DNA from: Rhinopithecus roxellana
Taxonomy: Eukaryota > Chordata > Mammalia > Primates > Cercopithecidae
Direction of reading: 5' to 3'
Assembly: GCF_007565055.1 (NCBI RefSeq)
Contig: NC_044567.1
Coordinates: 49,624,260 to 49,688,259, forward strand
Length of the DNA stretch: 64,000 nt
In this document: piece after piece, positions 44,923-57,796 of the stretch
Position numbering within the stretch: the stretch's first letter is position 1
Layout: the number at the start of each line of letters is the position of its first letter
Notes under the pieces: model-generated
Told to the model about the DNA's origin: nothing
Databases searched by the model: none
The model's input: only the letters and a program-made list of their open reading frames with translations
Translations under genes and position numbers: made by a program

Positions 44923-45540
44923 GACTAGGGTTTACTTTGGAGTTTACAGGAATATACTAAAATTATTAATAAAACTGATACAATTTCTATTTTTAAATAT
45001 TGTCCTTTAAGAACTATTTGAAGACCCACCATCTCCATAACGCTTTTCTTGACACCTCTAGCCTGGAGTGATCTTTCTCCCTGCACTGGACTTTCAGGAC
45101 AATTACTGTCTCTACAATTTATTTGCCAATTAATTGGATGTTGCACTGGGGCATCTCGTCTATTGCCCTTTTAAGCAATTACATGTTTCACTGCTATCTA
45201 GTATTTTAAATGTTTCTACATTTGTTTATATTCCCCAATAGTTCCTAGAACAGTGTCATTTCAAGGGTTCCAGTCTGCAAACTGTTGCTTGGTCTGTGAT
45301 AAGTAAGGAAATTAAGAGTTTAGTAACTTTTAGGACAATTTGACATTACAGTGGCAGCCAAGAGCAAGATAAGAGGACTCACTTTATTCAACAAAGTATA
45401 GAGCGTCTGGATGCTATCAAACTCACGTGGTGAGGTTGCATGATGAGGTCCTGTGTGACACAAGCTGGATTAGTCACACACAGTCTGACCATGTTACAAA
45501 CTGTCTTATTTAAGGGTATTATACAAATTCTAACTCAAAA

Positions 45541-45847
45541 TATTATTTGCATTGTATTAAGAGGTGGGCCCTTTGGGAGGTGATTAGATTATGAGGGTTC
45601 CACCCCCATGAATAGAATTAGTGCTCTTACAAAAATGGGTTAAGGGAGCTTGCTTGCCCCTTCTGTCATGCAAGGATAGCAAAAAGGCACCAGTTATGAT
45701 GAATGGATCCCAACAGACACCAAATCTGCTATCAATACTTTGATCTTGAACATTCCAAATTTCAGAACTGTGAGGAACACATTTCTGTTGCTTATAAGTT
45801 CCTGAGTTTAAGGTATTTTGTCATAGCAGCCCAAATACACTAAGACG
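45541..45847 (+). repeat. MaLR (MLT1/MST-like) LTR
   Basis: aggtgggccctttgggaggt, gaatagaattagtgctctta, tcagaactgtgaggaacaca and the terminal catagcagcccaaatacact follow the MaLR LTR order. Confidence 0.75.
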
Positions 45848-46496
45848 TTAGGGAAATAAAAAGTACATTATTTATTTTTAATCCTAATTTGGTTTCACGC
45901 CTAATCCTTTGCAAAATAAGCTTTATGGACTCGTTGTCCCCAAAATACATGTATTTTCTGTGTTTACAGTCACTGCAAACCACATTATGGTGAGGGAAGC
46001 AGGTTCAGAGAAATGAAGACCAAAATAGATTGTACTAGCTGTTACTTGGAGGTGTGATTTCCTCACATATTGAGTCTGGTTTTGAAGCCAAAACCGATGG
46101 AGAAGTGTGTTATTTGCAGAGATGACTAATGAAGCAATGAAACCATCAAAATTAGACAGTATTCATATATAAAACAAAAATAACTTCAAGGCCAATAATT
46201 CTTTGAAAAAAAAAATGCCAGCTTTAAAAGCTGATGTTTACAGGATAGTCTAACCCTGGTCAAGGCAGCTCATTCACGTTGGGCTGGTTCAAAGAAGCAT
46301 CGCTCTTGGATCTCATTTCTGGAAGAGCTTTTTCAAAGATTATGTGTTCCTTCCCAGAGTTAGTCCCTGATAGACACAGGACCTCAAGCCACATCTTTAG
46401 GACTTTTCACCATCTTTATTTTCAGGTTACCTGCAACTTCAAGGAATAAACTGCCTTCTGGATTTTGATGAAGTTCATGATTATAAAAGTAACCTT

Positions 46497-46810
46497 ATGA
46501 CTGGGTGTGGTGACTCATGCCTGTAATACCAGCACTGTGGGAGGCAGATGTGGGCAGACCATGAGGTCAGGAGATCGAGACCATCCTAGCTAACACGGTG
46601 AAACCCTGTCTCTACTAAAAATACAAAACAATTAGCCAGATGTGGTGGCACATGCCTGTGGTTCCAGCTACTCGGGAGGCTGAGGCAGGAGAATCACTTG
46701 AACCCGGGAGGCGGAGGTTGCAGTGAGCCAAGATCACGCCACTGCACTCCAGCCTGGGCAACAGAGCGAGACTCTGTCTCAAAAACAAACAAACAAACAA
46801 ACACAACAAA
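46497..46810 (+). mobile_element. AluS-type SINE with (CAAA)n tail
   Basis: Full Alu. Exact duplication aaaagtaacctt (46485-46496 and 46811-46822). Confidence 0.94.
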
Positions 46811-46969
46811 AAAAGTAACCTTTTCACACCATACCTAAGGTGTTAATGTTGTTGGTTTTCCAATTAGAGTTTAAATGTATTTTTTAAATGTATATTTAAT
46901 ATATATCCCATTTGTAAATTAGAATGTTTGGCTTTGCAGAAATAGTCATTAATCTGTGAAAAGTGAATC

Positions 46970-47208
46970 TTCAGCCTCAACCTCCTAGGCTCAAGTGATT
47001 CTCTCACCTCAGCCTCCTAAGCAGCTGGGGACTACAGGTGCATGCCACCACGCCCAGCTAATCTTTTAAATTTTAAAAAAATTTTCACTAGAGACAAGGT
47101 GTCGCTATGTTACCCAGACTGGTCTTGAACTCCTGAGCTGAAACAATCCTCCTGTCTCAGCCTCCCAAAGTACAGGTATTACAGGTGTAAGCCACCATGC
47201 CTGGCCAA
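46970..47208 (-). mobile_element. AluJ-type SINE, truncated
   Basis: Reverse Alu starting inside the element (cttcagcctcaacctcctag) and ending at ccaccatgcctggcc. The T-rich head is missing. Confidence 0.85.
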
Positions 47209-47769
47209 ACCACCACATTTTGAATGCCTAAAGAGATTAATAATGAATCTTCCAAGTAAGGATTATGTCATCTGTTACTATGTTTTTATAGCTCCAAGGG
47301 TGTTTGGCTTTCCAAGGCGTTGCTAGTCTGTTCCTTGCTTGTTCACCATGAATGAATTACTTATTTCTCTGCCTGCCCTTTAGTTCCAGCATATTCAGGA
47401 AAGGAGTGGTGCAGAGTAAATAGTGAATGGCATTTCCTATTTTATAAAACTGGCAACACGTAAGGCTTAAGTAAATAACATAGGATGTATTAATAAAAAT
47501 GTAGGTTAATTTGGCAATTCTCTTTGGTCTATACATATTATATACACACATAAATAGGCTATAAGTTAATTTCATTTAAGGTGAAATAACAGTTGCACAA
47601 CTCAGATTTCTCAAACTTGAATTTATTTTCAAGGAGGATTTCACAAAGTCAATTTACACCAGATTGGAAAAAACCCACAAAAATTAATATACAATAATCC
47701 TACTATTTTACTATGTATGAATAACAGGTAAAGACTACACTATAGTGTTTAAAGCAGTTTAAACTTTAT

Positions 47770-48650
47770 TTTTGGGTTGAAAATACAAAAAATTACAGTA
47801 AAAAGATTTAAACAGGGTAACCTTAGTTCCACTCTCTAGAGGTTCCTATTGTTAACTTACATATTCTTCCATAAAACTTTATGTTCCTATACCCTGTGTA
47901 CGTATATACATATTTAAAACAAAATTATACATAATATATAAAATATACACTGTACCCCATGTGTCATATTAATATATCTTGTCTGTACGTGATATATATC
48001 ATATAATCTGATCTACATGTTTTTCTCAATTAGGATGTCTTAAATACTAAAGGTAACATTAGCAGTAAATAGTAAAGCAGGCTTATATCCCAAACATTTC
48101 ATCTGTTCTCCCACACTTCTGTGGGAGTTAGGCAATAGAATACTATTAGCTCTGCCACACAGGCTGTGGGATACACACACACTTCTGGGCCAAAGCACAG
48201 AAAAGCTGGTGTGCACATGCTTTGGTGACTGAGGAACCTCTGTGTTTGAGATGGCAGAGCCACAAGATCAAAGCAGCTTGTGTGCTCAGTGATTGCCTGG
48301 AGAGTCCCCTGGATTCACAGAAAAGTTTATGTGAGTGAGAAATAAGCCTTTCTTACATTAAGTCACTGAGACTTGGGGGTTGTTTGTAACTGCAGTATAA
48401 CTTACCCTATCTTAAATCAGCAACCCTTTCACATTACCATATTTGCATACCTCATTTTCCTAAATAACAGCATAGATATGTTATAATTAAGACATCAGCC
48501 CCTACTGAGGTACTTTTAGGTTGCTCCTGCTTTTGTGGTTGCTATTGTTACTATAAACAATGTTATCATTAACATCACCTTACCCACAATTTTCCTAACC
48601 CAAACAAGTATTTTTGTGGGGAAATTTCTTGAAGTGAGAACTGATGGGTC
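47770..48650 (-). mobile_element. Old L1 3' fragment, antisense, with an inserted repeat
   Basis: L1-like antisense phrases at 47810-48050 (gttccactctctagaggttc, tagaggttcctattg) and 48500-48650 (gaggtacttttaggttgctc, actataaacaatgttatcat) flank about 360 bp of other sequence. Confidence 0.55.
48160..48415 (+). repeat. Ancient MER-type repeat (family of 9540-9900)
   Basis: gatggcagagccacaagatc, agtgagaaataagcctttct, agtcactgagacttgggggt and tgtttgtaactgcagtataa follow a common mammalian repeat order. Name not resolved. Confidence 0.5.
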
Positions 48651-48666
48651 ACAGAACACTAAATTT

Positions 48667-48935
48667 GATGCTTTGGAAGGCCGAGGTGGGAGGATTGCTT
48701 GAGGTCAGGAGTTCAAGATCAGCCTGGGCAACATAGTAAAATCCTGTCTCCGCAAAAAAATTTAAAAATTACCCAGGCATGGTGGTGCATGCCTGTGGTC
48801 CTAGTTACTCAGGGGGCTGAGGCAGGAGGATTGCTTGAGCCCAGGAGTTTGAGGCTGCAGTGAGGTATGATCATGCCACTGTACCCCAGCCTGGATGAGA
48901 GCCTGTCTCTAAAAAAAATAAAAAATAAAAAGTAA
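48667..48935 (+). mobile_element. AluJ-type SINE, 5'-truncated
   Basis: Begins tttggaaggccgaggtggga, within the left arm, and ends in an A-rich tail with T interruptions. Confidence 0.88.
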
Positions 48936-49094
48936 ATTTGAAAGAAATATTTAAGTAATACACTGATAATCAGAATTCAAAAGATATAAATGGAATGCAG
49001 TGAAAAGGTTCCCCCTCACATTTTATTCCAGAACTTCCAGTGCTTTTATCTGACTAAAACCAATGCTATCAATTTCTAATGTATTCTGAGCACT

Positions 49095-49467
49095 ATGAAT
49101 GGAATATTTGCATCCCACCCCCTGCCATGCCAAAATTCATACATTGAAATCTAACTCCTAATGTGATGGTATTTGGAGAGGGGGCCTTTGGGGGTGACCA
49201 GGTCATCAGGATAGAGCCCTCATGAATGAAATTAGTGCCCTAAAAGGAAGAGGATACACAGCTAACATACTCTTTTTCCACCATGTAATAATACAATGAG
49301 AGGGTGGCAGTCTGCAACCCAGCAGAGGTCACTCACAAGAACCCAACTATGTCAACACCCTAATATTGGACTTCCTGGCCTCCAGAACTGTGAGAATAAA
49401 TTTCTGCCATTTATAAGCTACCTACTTTATGATATTTTGTTAGAGCAGCCTGAAACACTAAGACACT
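49095..49467 (+). repeat. MaLR (MLT1/MST-like) LTR
   Basis: tgaatggaatatttgcatcc, attgaaatctaactcctaat, gtgatggtatttggagaggg, ctccagaactgtgagaataa, ttagagcagcctgaaacact: complete LTR order with moderate divergence. Confidence 0.8.
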
Positions 49468-49489
49468 GAGAAATTTTGTATGCAAAATT

Positions 49490-49590
49490 GTATGCCTTTA
49501 TATATATCCATATGTATATGTATATATGTAAATATGTGTATGTATATGTACATATACATACACACACGCACATGCATATGTATATTTAGG
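49490..49590. repeat. TA/TG/CA microsatellite with a 30-bp perfect palindrome
   Basis: The stretch 49535-49564 is an exact palindrome with no spacer, centred between 49549 and 49550 (half-site acatatacatacaca reading outward). Surrounding tatg/catg units extend it imperfectly. Confidence 0.9.
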
Positions 49591-49669
49591 GTAGATTTGA
49601 GAGATATTCCTAAATTGTATCTCAAAGAAAATGCCTGCTCTCCCACACCCTCCTTGGACTGGTTTTTAT

Positions 49670-49979
49670 TCATTTTTATTTTTGATTTTAAGGCAGGGTC
49701 TCGCTCTGTCGCCCAACCTGGAGTGCAGTTGTGCAATCATGGTTCACTGCAGCCTCAAACTCTTGAGCTCAAGCAATCATCCCACCTTAGCCTCCTGAGT
49801 TGCTAAGACTACAGGCATGTGCCATGACCCCCAACTAAATTTGTTTTTTATTTTGTAGACATGGGGGTCTTGTTATATTGCCCAGGCTGGTCTTGCACTG
49901 CACTCCTGGCCTCAAGCAATCTTCCCCACTTGGCCTTCTAAAGTGTTGGAATTACAAGCATGAGCCACTGTACCTGGCC
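49670..49979 (-). mobile_element. AluJ-type SINE
   Basis: Reverse, diverged Alu, aggcagggtctcgctctgtc to gagccactgtacctggcc. Left flank ggactggttttta. Confidence 0.88.
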
Positions 49980-49984
49980 TAGGC

Positions 49985-50306
49985 TGTTTTTTTTTTTCTT
50001 TTTCTTTTCCTTTTTCTTTTTCTGAGACAGAGTCTTGCTCTGTTGCCCAGGCTGGAGGGCAGTGGCGTGTTCTTGGCTCACTGCAACCTCCACTTGCTGG
50101 GTTCACGTGATTCTCACGCCTCAGCTTCCCGAGTAGCTGGGATTACAGGCATGTGCCACCATGCCTGGCTGATTTTTGTATTTTTGGTAGAGACAGGGTT
50201 TTGCCATGTTGGCCAAGCTGGTCTCAAACTTCTGGCCTCAAGTAATCTGCCTGCCTTGGCCTCCCAAAGTGCAGGGATTACAGGTGTAAGCCACTGCGTC
50301 TAGCCA
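49985..50306 (-). mobile_element. AluS-type SINE next to the previous Alu
   Basis: Reverse Alu with a long T/C-rich head (49987-50021). ggctgttttt precedes and follows it (49981-49990 and about 50310-50319), a target duplication. The left flank of the neighbouring AluJ (actggttttt) is related, so both may have used the same site. Confidence 0.9.
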
Positions 50307-51055
50307 TTGGGCTGTTTTTAAAATAAGAGGCACTCATGCAGTGTTTCTGTGCTCAGCAATAATAGCAACTGCTAATACTTGGACAACCCTTTTGCATCAT
50401 CTTATTAGAAGGGGTCCAACTATAATTGTCAGGTGAGCTGATAATCTTTACAGTATTTGCAGTACAAATTCACAATGATCAATGATCTGCTTCTCTAAAG
50501 ACAGGCAAAAACTAATTAACGCTTCCTCTATACCTAAAGGCAGTGGGAAAGGGCTAAGTAAAGTGTGAAGGGAAAAGGCCAGGACAAAGCAAAAGCAGTG
50601 GCGTGCAGGTGACCTTGAGAGGCATGAGCAGGAAGCAGCCAGGAGAATGATGTGGCTGAAAGGTATACGTGAACACTGCGGAGAAGTGGTGAAGGGGAGG
50701 AAGTAGTGGGTACTTCCCACTACTTCAGAGTCAGGAACCAATGTGACAAAGGACTATATATGAAGGGTGAGGAAGCTGCAGAGAAGAGCACCCAGACAGC
50801 AGACAGGGAGGCTGAAAAAGGGAAGGGAGAGTAGGTGGCAAGAGAAACAGAAGGGCAGATACAAAGAGTTCTAAGGGTGACTCTGAAGTTTAGAGTTCAC
50901 AGACTCAGAAAAGGTAAAGATGGTTGGGTGTCCTGTGTCAGAATGTACTGGGGGATTTTCCCTGGTAATTTAGGTCTAAATCGCAAATGACTGAACATTC
51001 CTGATCTCTGTTTCACGTTTATACTTTTGGGGAACCACAAGGTTAAGTCTGTAAC

Positions 51056-51328
51056 TTTTTTTTTTTTGAGACAGAGTCCCGCTCTGTTGCCCAGGCTGGA
51101 GTGCAATGGCATGATCCTGGCTCACCTCAACCTTTGCCTCCTGGGTTCAAGCAATTCTCTAGCCTCAGCCTCCTGAGTAGCTGGGATTACAGGCACCCAC
51201 CACCATGCCCGGCTAATTTTTGTATTTTTAGTAGAGACGGGGTTTCACCATGTCGGCCAGGCTGGTTTCAAACGACTGACCTCTGCCCGCCTCGGCCTCC
51301 CACAGTGCTGGGATTAGAGGCATGAGAA
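51056..51328 (-). mobile_element. AluS-type SINE
   Basis: Reverse Alu, gagacagagtcccgctctgt to gggattagaggcatgaga. The left-arm end (agccaccgcgcc) is missing. Flanks taagtctgtaactttttt and agtctaacttttaat suggest a decayed duplication. Confidence 0.9.
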
Positions 51329-51719
51329 GTCTAACTTTTAATACGCCTTTAAATAACTCTGTCCACTTATCACAATTTCCTGGGCTTAGGATAAAAGTAT
51401 TCTGCTTGAGTCAGGAGTCATCTTTCTTTTGGTAATTTAATATTCATGAGTCTTTTAAAAAGTAGATTAAATTATTTGACCTTTTAAATTCTGAATGAAT
51501 TTTAATGGGTTTAGGTTATTTGCCTTATGGCATTACACTGAAACCTTGGCAGACAGACAGCAATTGTAGCAACAGCTTCACCAAAAGTGAGTGTATTCCT
51601 TAAGAAGAGAGGGAGAAGGCGATCAGCCTGAGAGGCACCAAAGGATGAGGAAGACTTGAAGAAGACTGGGAGATACCAACAATAACAAAGAAAAGGGGAA
51701 GGAGCAGTTCCTGCTCTCA

Positions 51720-52095
51720 AAAGGGCATCTACATTTCCAGTTCAGACATTTCTTCCAACTGCCTATACGATATTTCAACTAGGATGTCTCACTAGGCATC
51801 CCAGACTCAATGCATTTAAAACATAGCTCAAGTAAACCTCTACCAGTCAAACCTACTCATCCTGTTGTCTTCCTCAACTCCATGAATGGCTATCCACTTA
51901 GCCAAAAAGAAACTGGAAATCAAGTGAGGCCTTTCTTCCCCTCCCTATGTCCAGACAATGAGGATGCATGCTGCATCTCCCAAATCCATCCCCTCTACTC
52001 CAGCCCCAATCCTTGGTCTGACTTGATTTTTTACAGTACTTGCTACCCAGTTTCCCTAACTTCAGTGTCACTACTAATTCTTCTTCATTTTTAGA
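51720..52095 (+). repeat. L2 LINE 3' fragment
   Basis: ccaactgcctatacgatatt, tcaactaggatgtctcacta, ggcatcccagactcaatgca and ctcaactccatgaatggcta are L2 3' consensus phrases in order. Confidence 0.75.
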
Positions 52096-52177
52096 TCTTT
52101 TACTTCTAATCATGAAATATTTCAAACCTTGTAGTAGACACAGTATGCCCTCTACCCACATTTATCCCCCAACCCTC

Positions 52178-52200
52178 TTTTTTTTTTTTTTTTTTTTTTT
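52178..52200 (-). repeat. Poly(T) run of 23
   Basis: Pure T-run after ccccaaccctc. Confidence 0.9.
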
Positions 52201-52239
52201 GCCAGTAGGGCCCTGATGCTGTTCAGTTGTTCACCCCCA

Positions 52240-52640
52240 CCCAGCCATGTGCTCCAGAAATGGAATGCTATCCCCAGATCCAAGAGAATGGATCTTGGTT
52301 AGTCCAAGGTAAAGCTGGGAATTCCAGTCCTCTTGTCATTGATGAGATTAGGAAGTTTTTCTGGGATCTGAGTAAAGATGTGGGGCAATCCTTTTTGAAA
52401 CATGTCATATGCACATGTTGTCTGAGTTGTCATCTGAGATGAGGAGAGCCAGTCTAAAAGGACAAGTCAAAATGCTGAGGAGATGGAATGCACCTGGGTC
52501 CTTGAAAACATGACTAAGCAACTGAATTATCCAACCCAGGACCCATTCTCCTGCTACACTTCTTGTTATAGGAGAGAAATAACTTTCCTTGTAGTTTAAG
52601 TCACTTTTATTTGGGTTTTTCTATTACTACTTGTAGCCAA
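52240..52640 (+). repeat. Ancient MER-type repeat (family of 9540-9900)
   Basis: gagatggaatgcacctgggt, ccttgaaaacatgactaagc, aggagagaaataactttcct, tagtttaagtcacttttatt: same order as 48160-48415. Confidence 0.45.
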
Positions 52641-52849
52641 CACATTCTGCTACAAAAAGAGATAAGCTTGCCTTAATAGGGAAGTTGTTAAGTTTAGTTT
52701 TGAATTCGGAGTTTGGGTTTACTTTTCTGAACGGAAATAAGATCAAAGGATGGATGAGAGGACAGGAGTGCAGAGATTCAAGAACTGGTACAGAAGGGAT
52801 ATTGAGGGCTACACAAAAGTAGCTGAAGTCATCAGGTATGATTATGACT

Positions 52850-53110
52850 CAAAATGGCAAACAATTATTCAGTGCTTTTTATGTGCTAGGCACAATTTCA
52901 AATGTACTAAAAGAATTATCTCTTTTATTCTCACAGTTCTAAGAGTTTCCCTTCCTATGTTACATATGGTAAAAAAAACAAAAAAAATTAAAAAAATGAG
53001 GATAAGAGAGGTCTAGTAATTTGTGAAAGGTTACAAAGGTCAGGGGTGATAGAGCCACAGTTCAAACCCAGCAGTCTGACAGCAGAGTAAATGCTCTTAA
53101 CTCTTTATGT
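52850..53110 (-). repeat. MIR SINE
   Basis: Reverse MIR order: cagtgctttttatgtgctag, cttttattctcacagttcta, cagttcaaacccagcagtct, gtaaatgctcttaactcttt. Confidence 0.75.
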
Positions 53111-53394
53111 TGCGTTACCTGTGCTTAAGTTAGAGGAAGTCAGAATGAAACACGATAGTAATAAGCCTTCCAAGTGAGGGAGCTGGAGAGACAACTAGAG
53201 TACCAGGTCAAGGGGAGGCGTACTGACCTTGAGATATAGCCTGTGGGGTTCTGGGTAGGACAACGGAGAGGACTGCAGAAGTTCCAGCAGACAGTGGACA
53301 CCAACATCACCTGCTGCACAGTTTTGCTTAGAAACAGCAGCATGTTATAACACATTCAGCTTCCTTGCCTTAACAAAGTACTAAGTCACTTACA

Positions 53395-53510
53395 AACAGG
53401 AAAATAATATTTATTGAGTACCTACAAAATGCCAAGCACTAGGCTAGGTAGAGACTTTACATATAACGCGCCATTTAATTCTCACAATCACCTTAACCAT
53501 AATGGCGACA
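53395..53510 (-). repeat. MIR fragment
   Basis: tatttattgagtacctacaa, tgccaagcactaggctaggt and catttaattctcacaatcac follow the reverse MIR 3' end. Confidence 0.7.
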
Positions 53511-53539
53511 TTAACTTTTCATGAACAATTTTCCAAGCA

Positions 53540-53690
53540 AATATAACTTGTACATGTGAAGTCATCCACACCCATCATCCAATCCATTGGCAAATCTTGT
53601 TAGTTCAATCTTCAACAACTATTCAGCATTCAATCATTTCTCCTGTAAATGGTCTTCATTGATGATTTCCCAATATGCGAAAAGATATTC
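53540..53690 (+). repeat. L2 fragment
   Basis: catcatccaatccattggca followed by aatcttgttagttcaatctt is L2 3' sequence. Confidence 0.55.
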
Positions 53691-53764
53691 TGGCACTGAT
53701 TTCAGTCTTATATCCTCAAATATCACCAACAGACGAGTCTGAAAAAAGACTAGGTTCTTACACA

Positions 53765-54540
53765 ACCTATTACTCATTTATCTAACAAATATTTTTTGTG
53801 CTAAGCAATATGCCAAGGGCTTAGATACAATGGTGATCAACATAACTATGGTCTGTGTTCCTCCAGACAGCCCAGTAGGGGATGCAGACAAGTAAAAGGA
53901 AAATATAGAAAAGGAGCTATTAGAGGAAATGCAGGGAGATATATCACAGTACAAATGAAATGCGGTTAACCCAGACCTCAAGGACTGAGAAGGTGATCCC
54001 AGAAGTAACATCTTTAGTTGAAAACTAAAGAATGGGTAGGAATTATTGAGGCAATGGGGTGGAGGAGGAGGAGTGGGTAAGAGTAGTGTCCCACATGGAG
54101 ATCTCAGCAGGAACAGAGGCTGAGAGGCTTCAGAAGGAAAAAAGCATGTTTAAAGGATGAAAAGAAGTTCAGTAAGCCTGGAGCACAAGGCACAGAAAAG
54201 ACAGCAACAGTAAAGGAAAGGAAAGATAGAGAAAAGAGAGGAGAATTAATTGTTGATGATGCAAGGGGCTTCCAAGTCATGTTAAGAAGTTTTGGCTACA
54301 GCATGGAAGTCTTAAGACTGGAGTTATGGAGACCAGTTAAGAGACAGCTGCGTCCATGGGACGCTTAATAGAAACCTATGCTGGAGCATGGCGGTAGTCA
54401 TATTCAAAAGATATTTAGGAGACTCAATTGACCTCATCTGGTGACTGACCAGATGGGAGTGGAGATGGTGAGGAGAGACATGAATCAAGAATAACTAGAT
54501 TTCTGCCTTGGGCATTAAGGAAGGTTGAATACAAACTAGC
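53765..54540 (+). repeat. Ancient mammalian interspersed repeat, third copy
   Basis: ttatctaacaaatatttttt, ctaagcaatatgccaagggc, gagaccagttaagagacagc and gcggtagtcatattcaaaag repeat the phrase order of 2270-2760 and 35410-36080. Confidence 0.5.
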
Positions 54541-54629
54541 TTTCACATGTGGTAACTTTCTCCAGGCAGCAACACTTTTTAGAAAAGTGACCTGCCAGAG
54601 TTCAGGTCAGCCATATAAAAAACACTTCT

Positions 54630-54913
54630 GGCCGGGCACCGTGGCTCATGCCTGTAATCCCAGCACTCTGGCAGGCTGAGGCGGGTGGATCATGAGGTCA
54701 AGAGATTGAGACCATCCTGGCCAACATGGTAAAATCCTATCTCCACTAAAACTACAAAAAATAGCTGGGTGTGGTGGTGTGCATCTGTAGTCCCAGCTAC
54801 TCGGAAGGCTGAGGCAGGAGAATCACTTGAACCAGGGAGGCGGAGGTTGCAGTGAGCTGAGATCACACCACTGCACTCCAGCCTGGCAACAGAATGAGAC
54901 TCCGTCTCAAGAA

Positions 54914-54944
<31 letters not shown>

Positions 54945-54946
54945 CA
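54630..54946 (+). mobile_element. AluS-type SINE with (CAAAA)n tail
   Basis: Plus Alu, ggccgggcaccgtggctcat onward. Duplication aaaaacacttct against aaaaacagttct, one difference. Confidence 0.93.
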
Positions 54947-55334
54947 GAAAAACAGTTCTGTGTTGACATTCTAAATTTATTCCTTCTTTTTTCCTACTGC
55001 ACTTATAAGTAATAGTAAATGCTCAATGAATTTGTAAGCACAGAAACCATATAAATGACCTTATAAAATGGTGTGAGACAAAGGAAGATAATGAAGGACC
55101 TCCTCAATCAGAGTAGCCATTTGTTCGCTGTTAAAAGAAGAGACATGTAATATGGAGTAATGAAAGCAAGACAAAGAATTAGCAGACTATTTTAAATGAA
55201 AACGTGTCTCTTCCAAGCAGGATGCATTACAAATAAGACACAAATTAATCATTGTTGAAAATTTAAATATTCACACTGGAATTGCTGTATTATCTACTGA
55301 AAGTTGCCTAGAGTAATGCTAACAGCAATTACAG

Positions 55335-55680
55335 ACAAACTCCAAACTTTCAGTGGCTTTACATGACAAGTTCATTTATTACCCATACAATACAAATGCT
55401 TCTGTGGGGAGGGAGTGGGCCTTTGCTCCGTGCAATTGTTCAGTAGCATGTCTGACAAAAATGCTTCCATCTTCAACACATGACTTCAAGTTTCCTCACG
55501 CATCAACGGCCAGCCAGCAAAAGGGGCAGAGAATGGAGAATCACTTGTGGGAGGCTTTTATGAGTTAGACCTAGAAGTGTCTAGACCTCAAAAATTCCAC
55601 TAGTGAGTACTCTGTCACATGACACATAACTGCAAGGGAGGATGTGCCCCCAAGGAACAGGAAACACATTTTGGTGAATA
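55335..55680 (+). repeat. Ancient MER-type repeat
   Basis: gacaagttcatttattaccc, gtgcaattgttcagtagcat, gcttccatcttcaacacatg, cttttatgagttagacctag, catgacacataactgcaagg: order of a common mammalian repeat that I cannot name. Confidence 0.45.
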
Positions 55681-57663
55681 ATTAGCAGTCTATTACGGAT
55701 GGTAAAATCCTGAAGACAACATATATGACTTACTCACCTTTGCAGAGCTTAACAGTATCTTGAAGAAAATAGACCCTCAAGGCACAAATATAATTCTGTT
55801 GAAAAAATACTTAATGAAAAAGTTATCTCATAAGAGATCCATTTTGCTACATAAACTACTGCTAAAATACATACACTGTAGGAAAAAAGATTTTCTGGCT
55901 CTTGACTTATAGAAGTTGCCCATTTCAACCTGGATTTTCCTTATTTATCAGGAAGACACCAAAAATATTGTGGTAGAAGAAATAGAAGAAACCATTCCAA
56001 ACTTGTGGTTCAAGAATTGTGAGTACTATTTCTAAAGCATGGAAAAATACCAATGATAATGACTTAAATACTTTAAATTTTCATGTTGGCTCTTATTCTC
56101 ATAATTTTTTTAAAAGCGTAGTTATTATGCTTAAGTCCAATCCTGGTCAGGCAGCCCTCTTCCCTCTCATAGATTTGCCATTGAGAACAGGAGGTCTAAA
56201 AAACCCACACTTTGGCAAATGAGAAACAAACAAGAAAGCACGCTGGCTGTGAATTCCCTGGGCCTCAAAGTGACACATCACTCTATGCAGAGTTCATTGG
56301 CCAATACCACAGGTTAGTCCTGTGGTCCCGATCTAACTGCAAGCTAGGTAGGAAATGTTGAGAAGGACAAGGTAAGTGACTACTGTCTCTGCCACACCTG
56401 TATAGACCACAAGCCCCAGTTTCTAGGTACATTTCCTATGTAAATTTCGAGGTTGTATTCTGTCATACAAATTGGTTTCTTGTAAGTTTGTTTACTAGTA
56501 ACAATAACTGATCATCAAGATGATAAAATTAAATTTCTGGGCTTATAAATATAATAAATCATTTATCCATGGTGACCTGATCTGAAAACCTATGGGAAGT
56601 AGACAGTTGCTTCTTCTCAATATCTCTCAGTTACAACATCCTAAACAAGGAATCCATTCATCTATCAGTCAATAAATATTTATTGAGAAGGTCTGTGGGT
56701 CTAGTGTGATGTTTAACACTATGTTAAGCATCTGACAGTGAACAGGGCACATTTGGTTCCTGTCCTAATCCAACTTAGAGTCAAGTGAGGAACAGTTTTA
56801 AAAAAATTATCAACAACTATGTTATTACAATACAGACAAACTAGAGATACAGGAAGAGGGCACAGTGCTAACATGGTATTAAACATGAGACCTCACCAGG
56901 TTAGGAAAGGCTTCACTGAGACAAACGCAGGGCCCAGGATACATAAGGGTTAGACAGCTAAAGAGAGAAGGTTAATGCCCTAGACCAAGGGAAAGGTTGG
57001 AAACTTAGTCCAATGTTACTTTTCGTCTTGAACTTTGAAATCATTTTAATAATTATTTTGGTTTCTCTCCACCAATTGCTGTAGTACTATTAAAACTAAA
57101 TTTTAAATAATTCTTATTTGATTCTAACCAATCAAGTTTGCAATGGATTGCAATTTTTTAACAATACCTTCAAATTCTAGGCAAGGAAAAAAATTTGCAT
57201 ATAATTTTTCTCTAAAAATACTTATACTATGTATTTACAATTAGTAAATCCTGAGTTACTTCATTGTTTTTACATTAAGTGGTCTAAATATAATAAATGG
57301 ATGCATTCACCTCAACTGCAGATATTATGCAAAATTCCTGGATGTATCGTAAGTATGAGTTTAAAATTCAATATCAAAACCTTAATCCATTTTTGTCACA
57401 AACACAGGATTTAGTCTTTCTTCTAATATAATACAGTCCCTTTTTGAATTTTTTTAATAATAAAAATTAGTATTTTTAACTAAAGAAAAGGATGACAAAT
57501 AGCAAGAGATGCCACAGAATAAAAACTTTTTTGGTGAGGAAAAATTGTGTAACTTAGGCAAGTAACTACTTGTATCTCAAATTCTATTTAATGAGGTACT
57601 AGATGTATTGCTATAAATAAAATAAAAATAGTAATTTTCTGCTAGCTACTTCACAGTGATTAC

Positions 57664-57796
57664 TTAATTTTTTTGTAGATATAGGGTCTTGATATGTTGC
57701 CCAAGTTGGTCTTGAACTCCTGGCCTCAAGTGATTCTCCCACCTCAGCCTCTCAAAGTGTTAGGATTATAGGCATGAGCCACCATGCCTGGCTAAC
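57664..57796 (-). mobile_element. Alu right-arm-like fragment
   Basis: Reverse single arm, tttttttgtagatatagggt to gagccaccatgcctggcta. Confidence 0.8.

Noticed and set aside
50043..50303. 86-residue open frame that looks like a protein
   Set aside because: It is the antisense reading of an Alu (residue phrases such as AHCNLHLLGSRDS and ASASRVAGITG). The same holds for frames at 3955-4365, 7533-7814, 26690-26947, 31463-31756, 37863-38147, 46615-46827, 54690-54932 and others.
51898..52161. 87-residue minus-strand frame
   Set aside because: It overlaps an L2 remnant on the opposite strand and has no recognisable domain or splice context.
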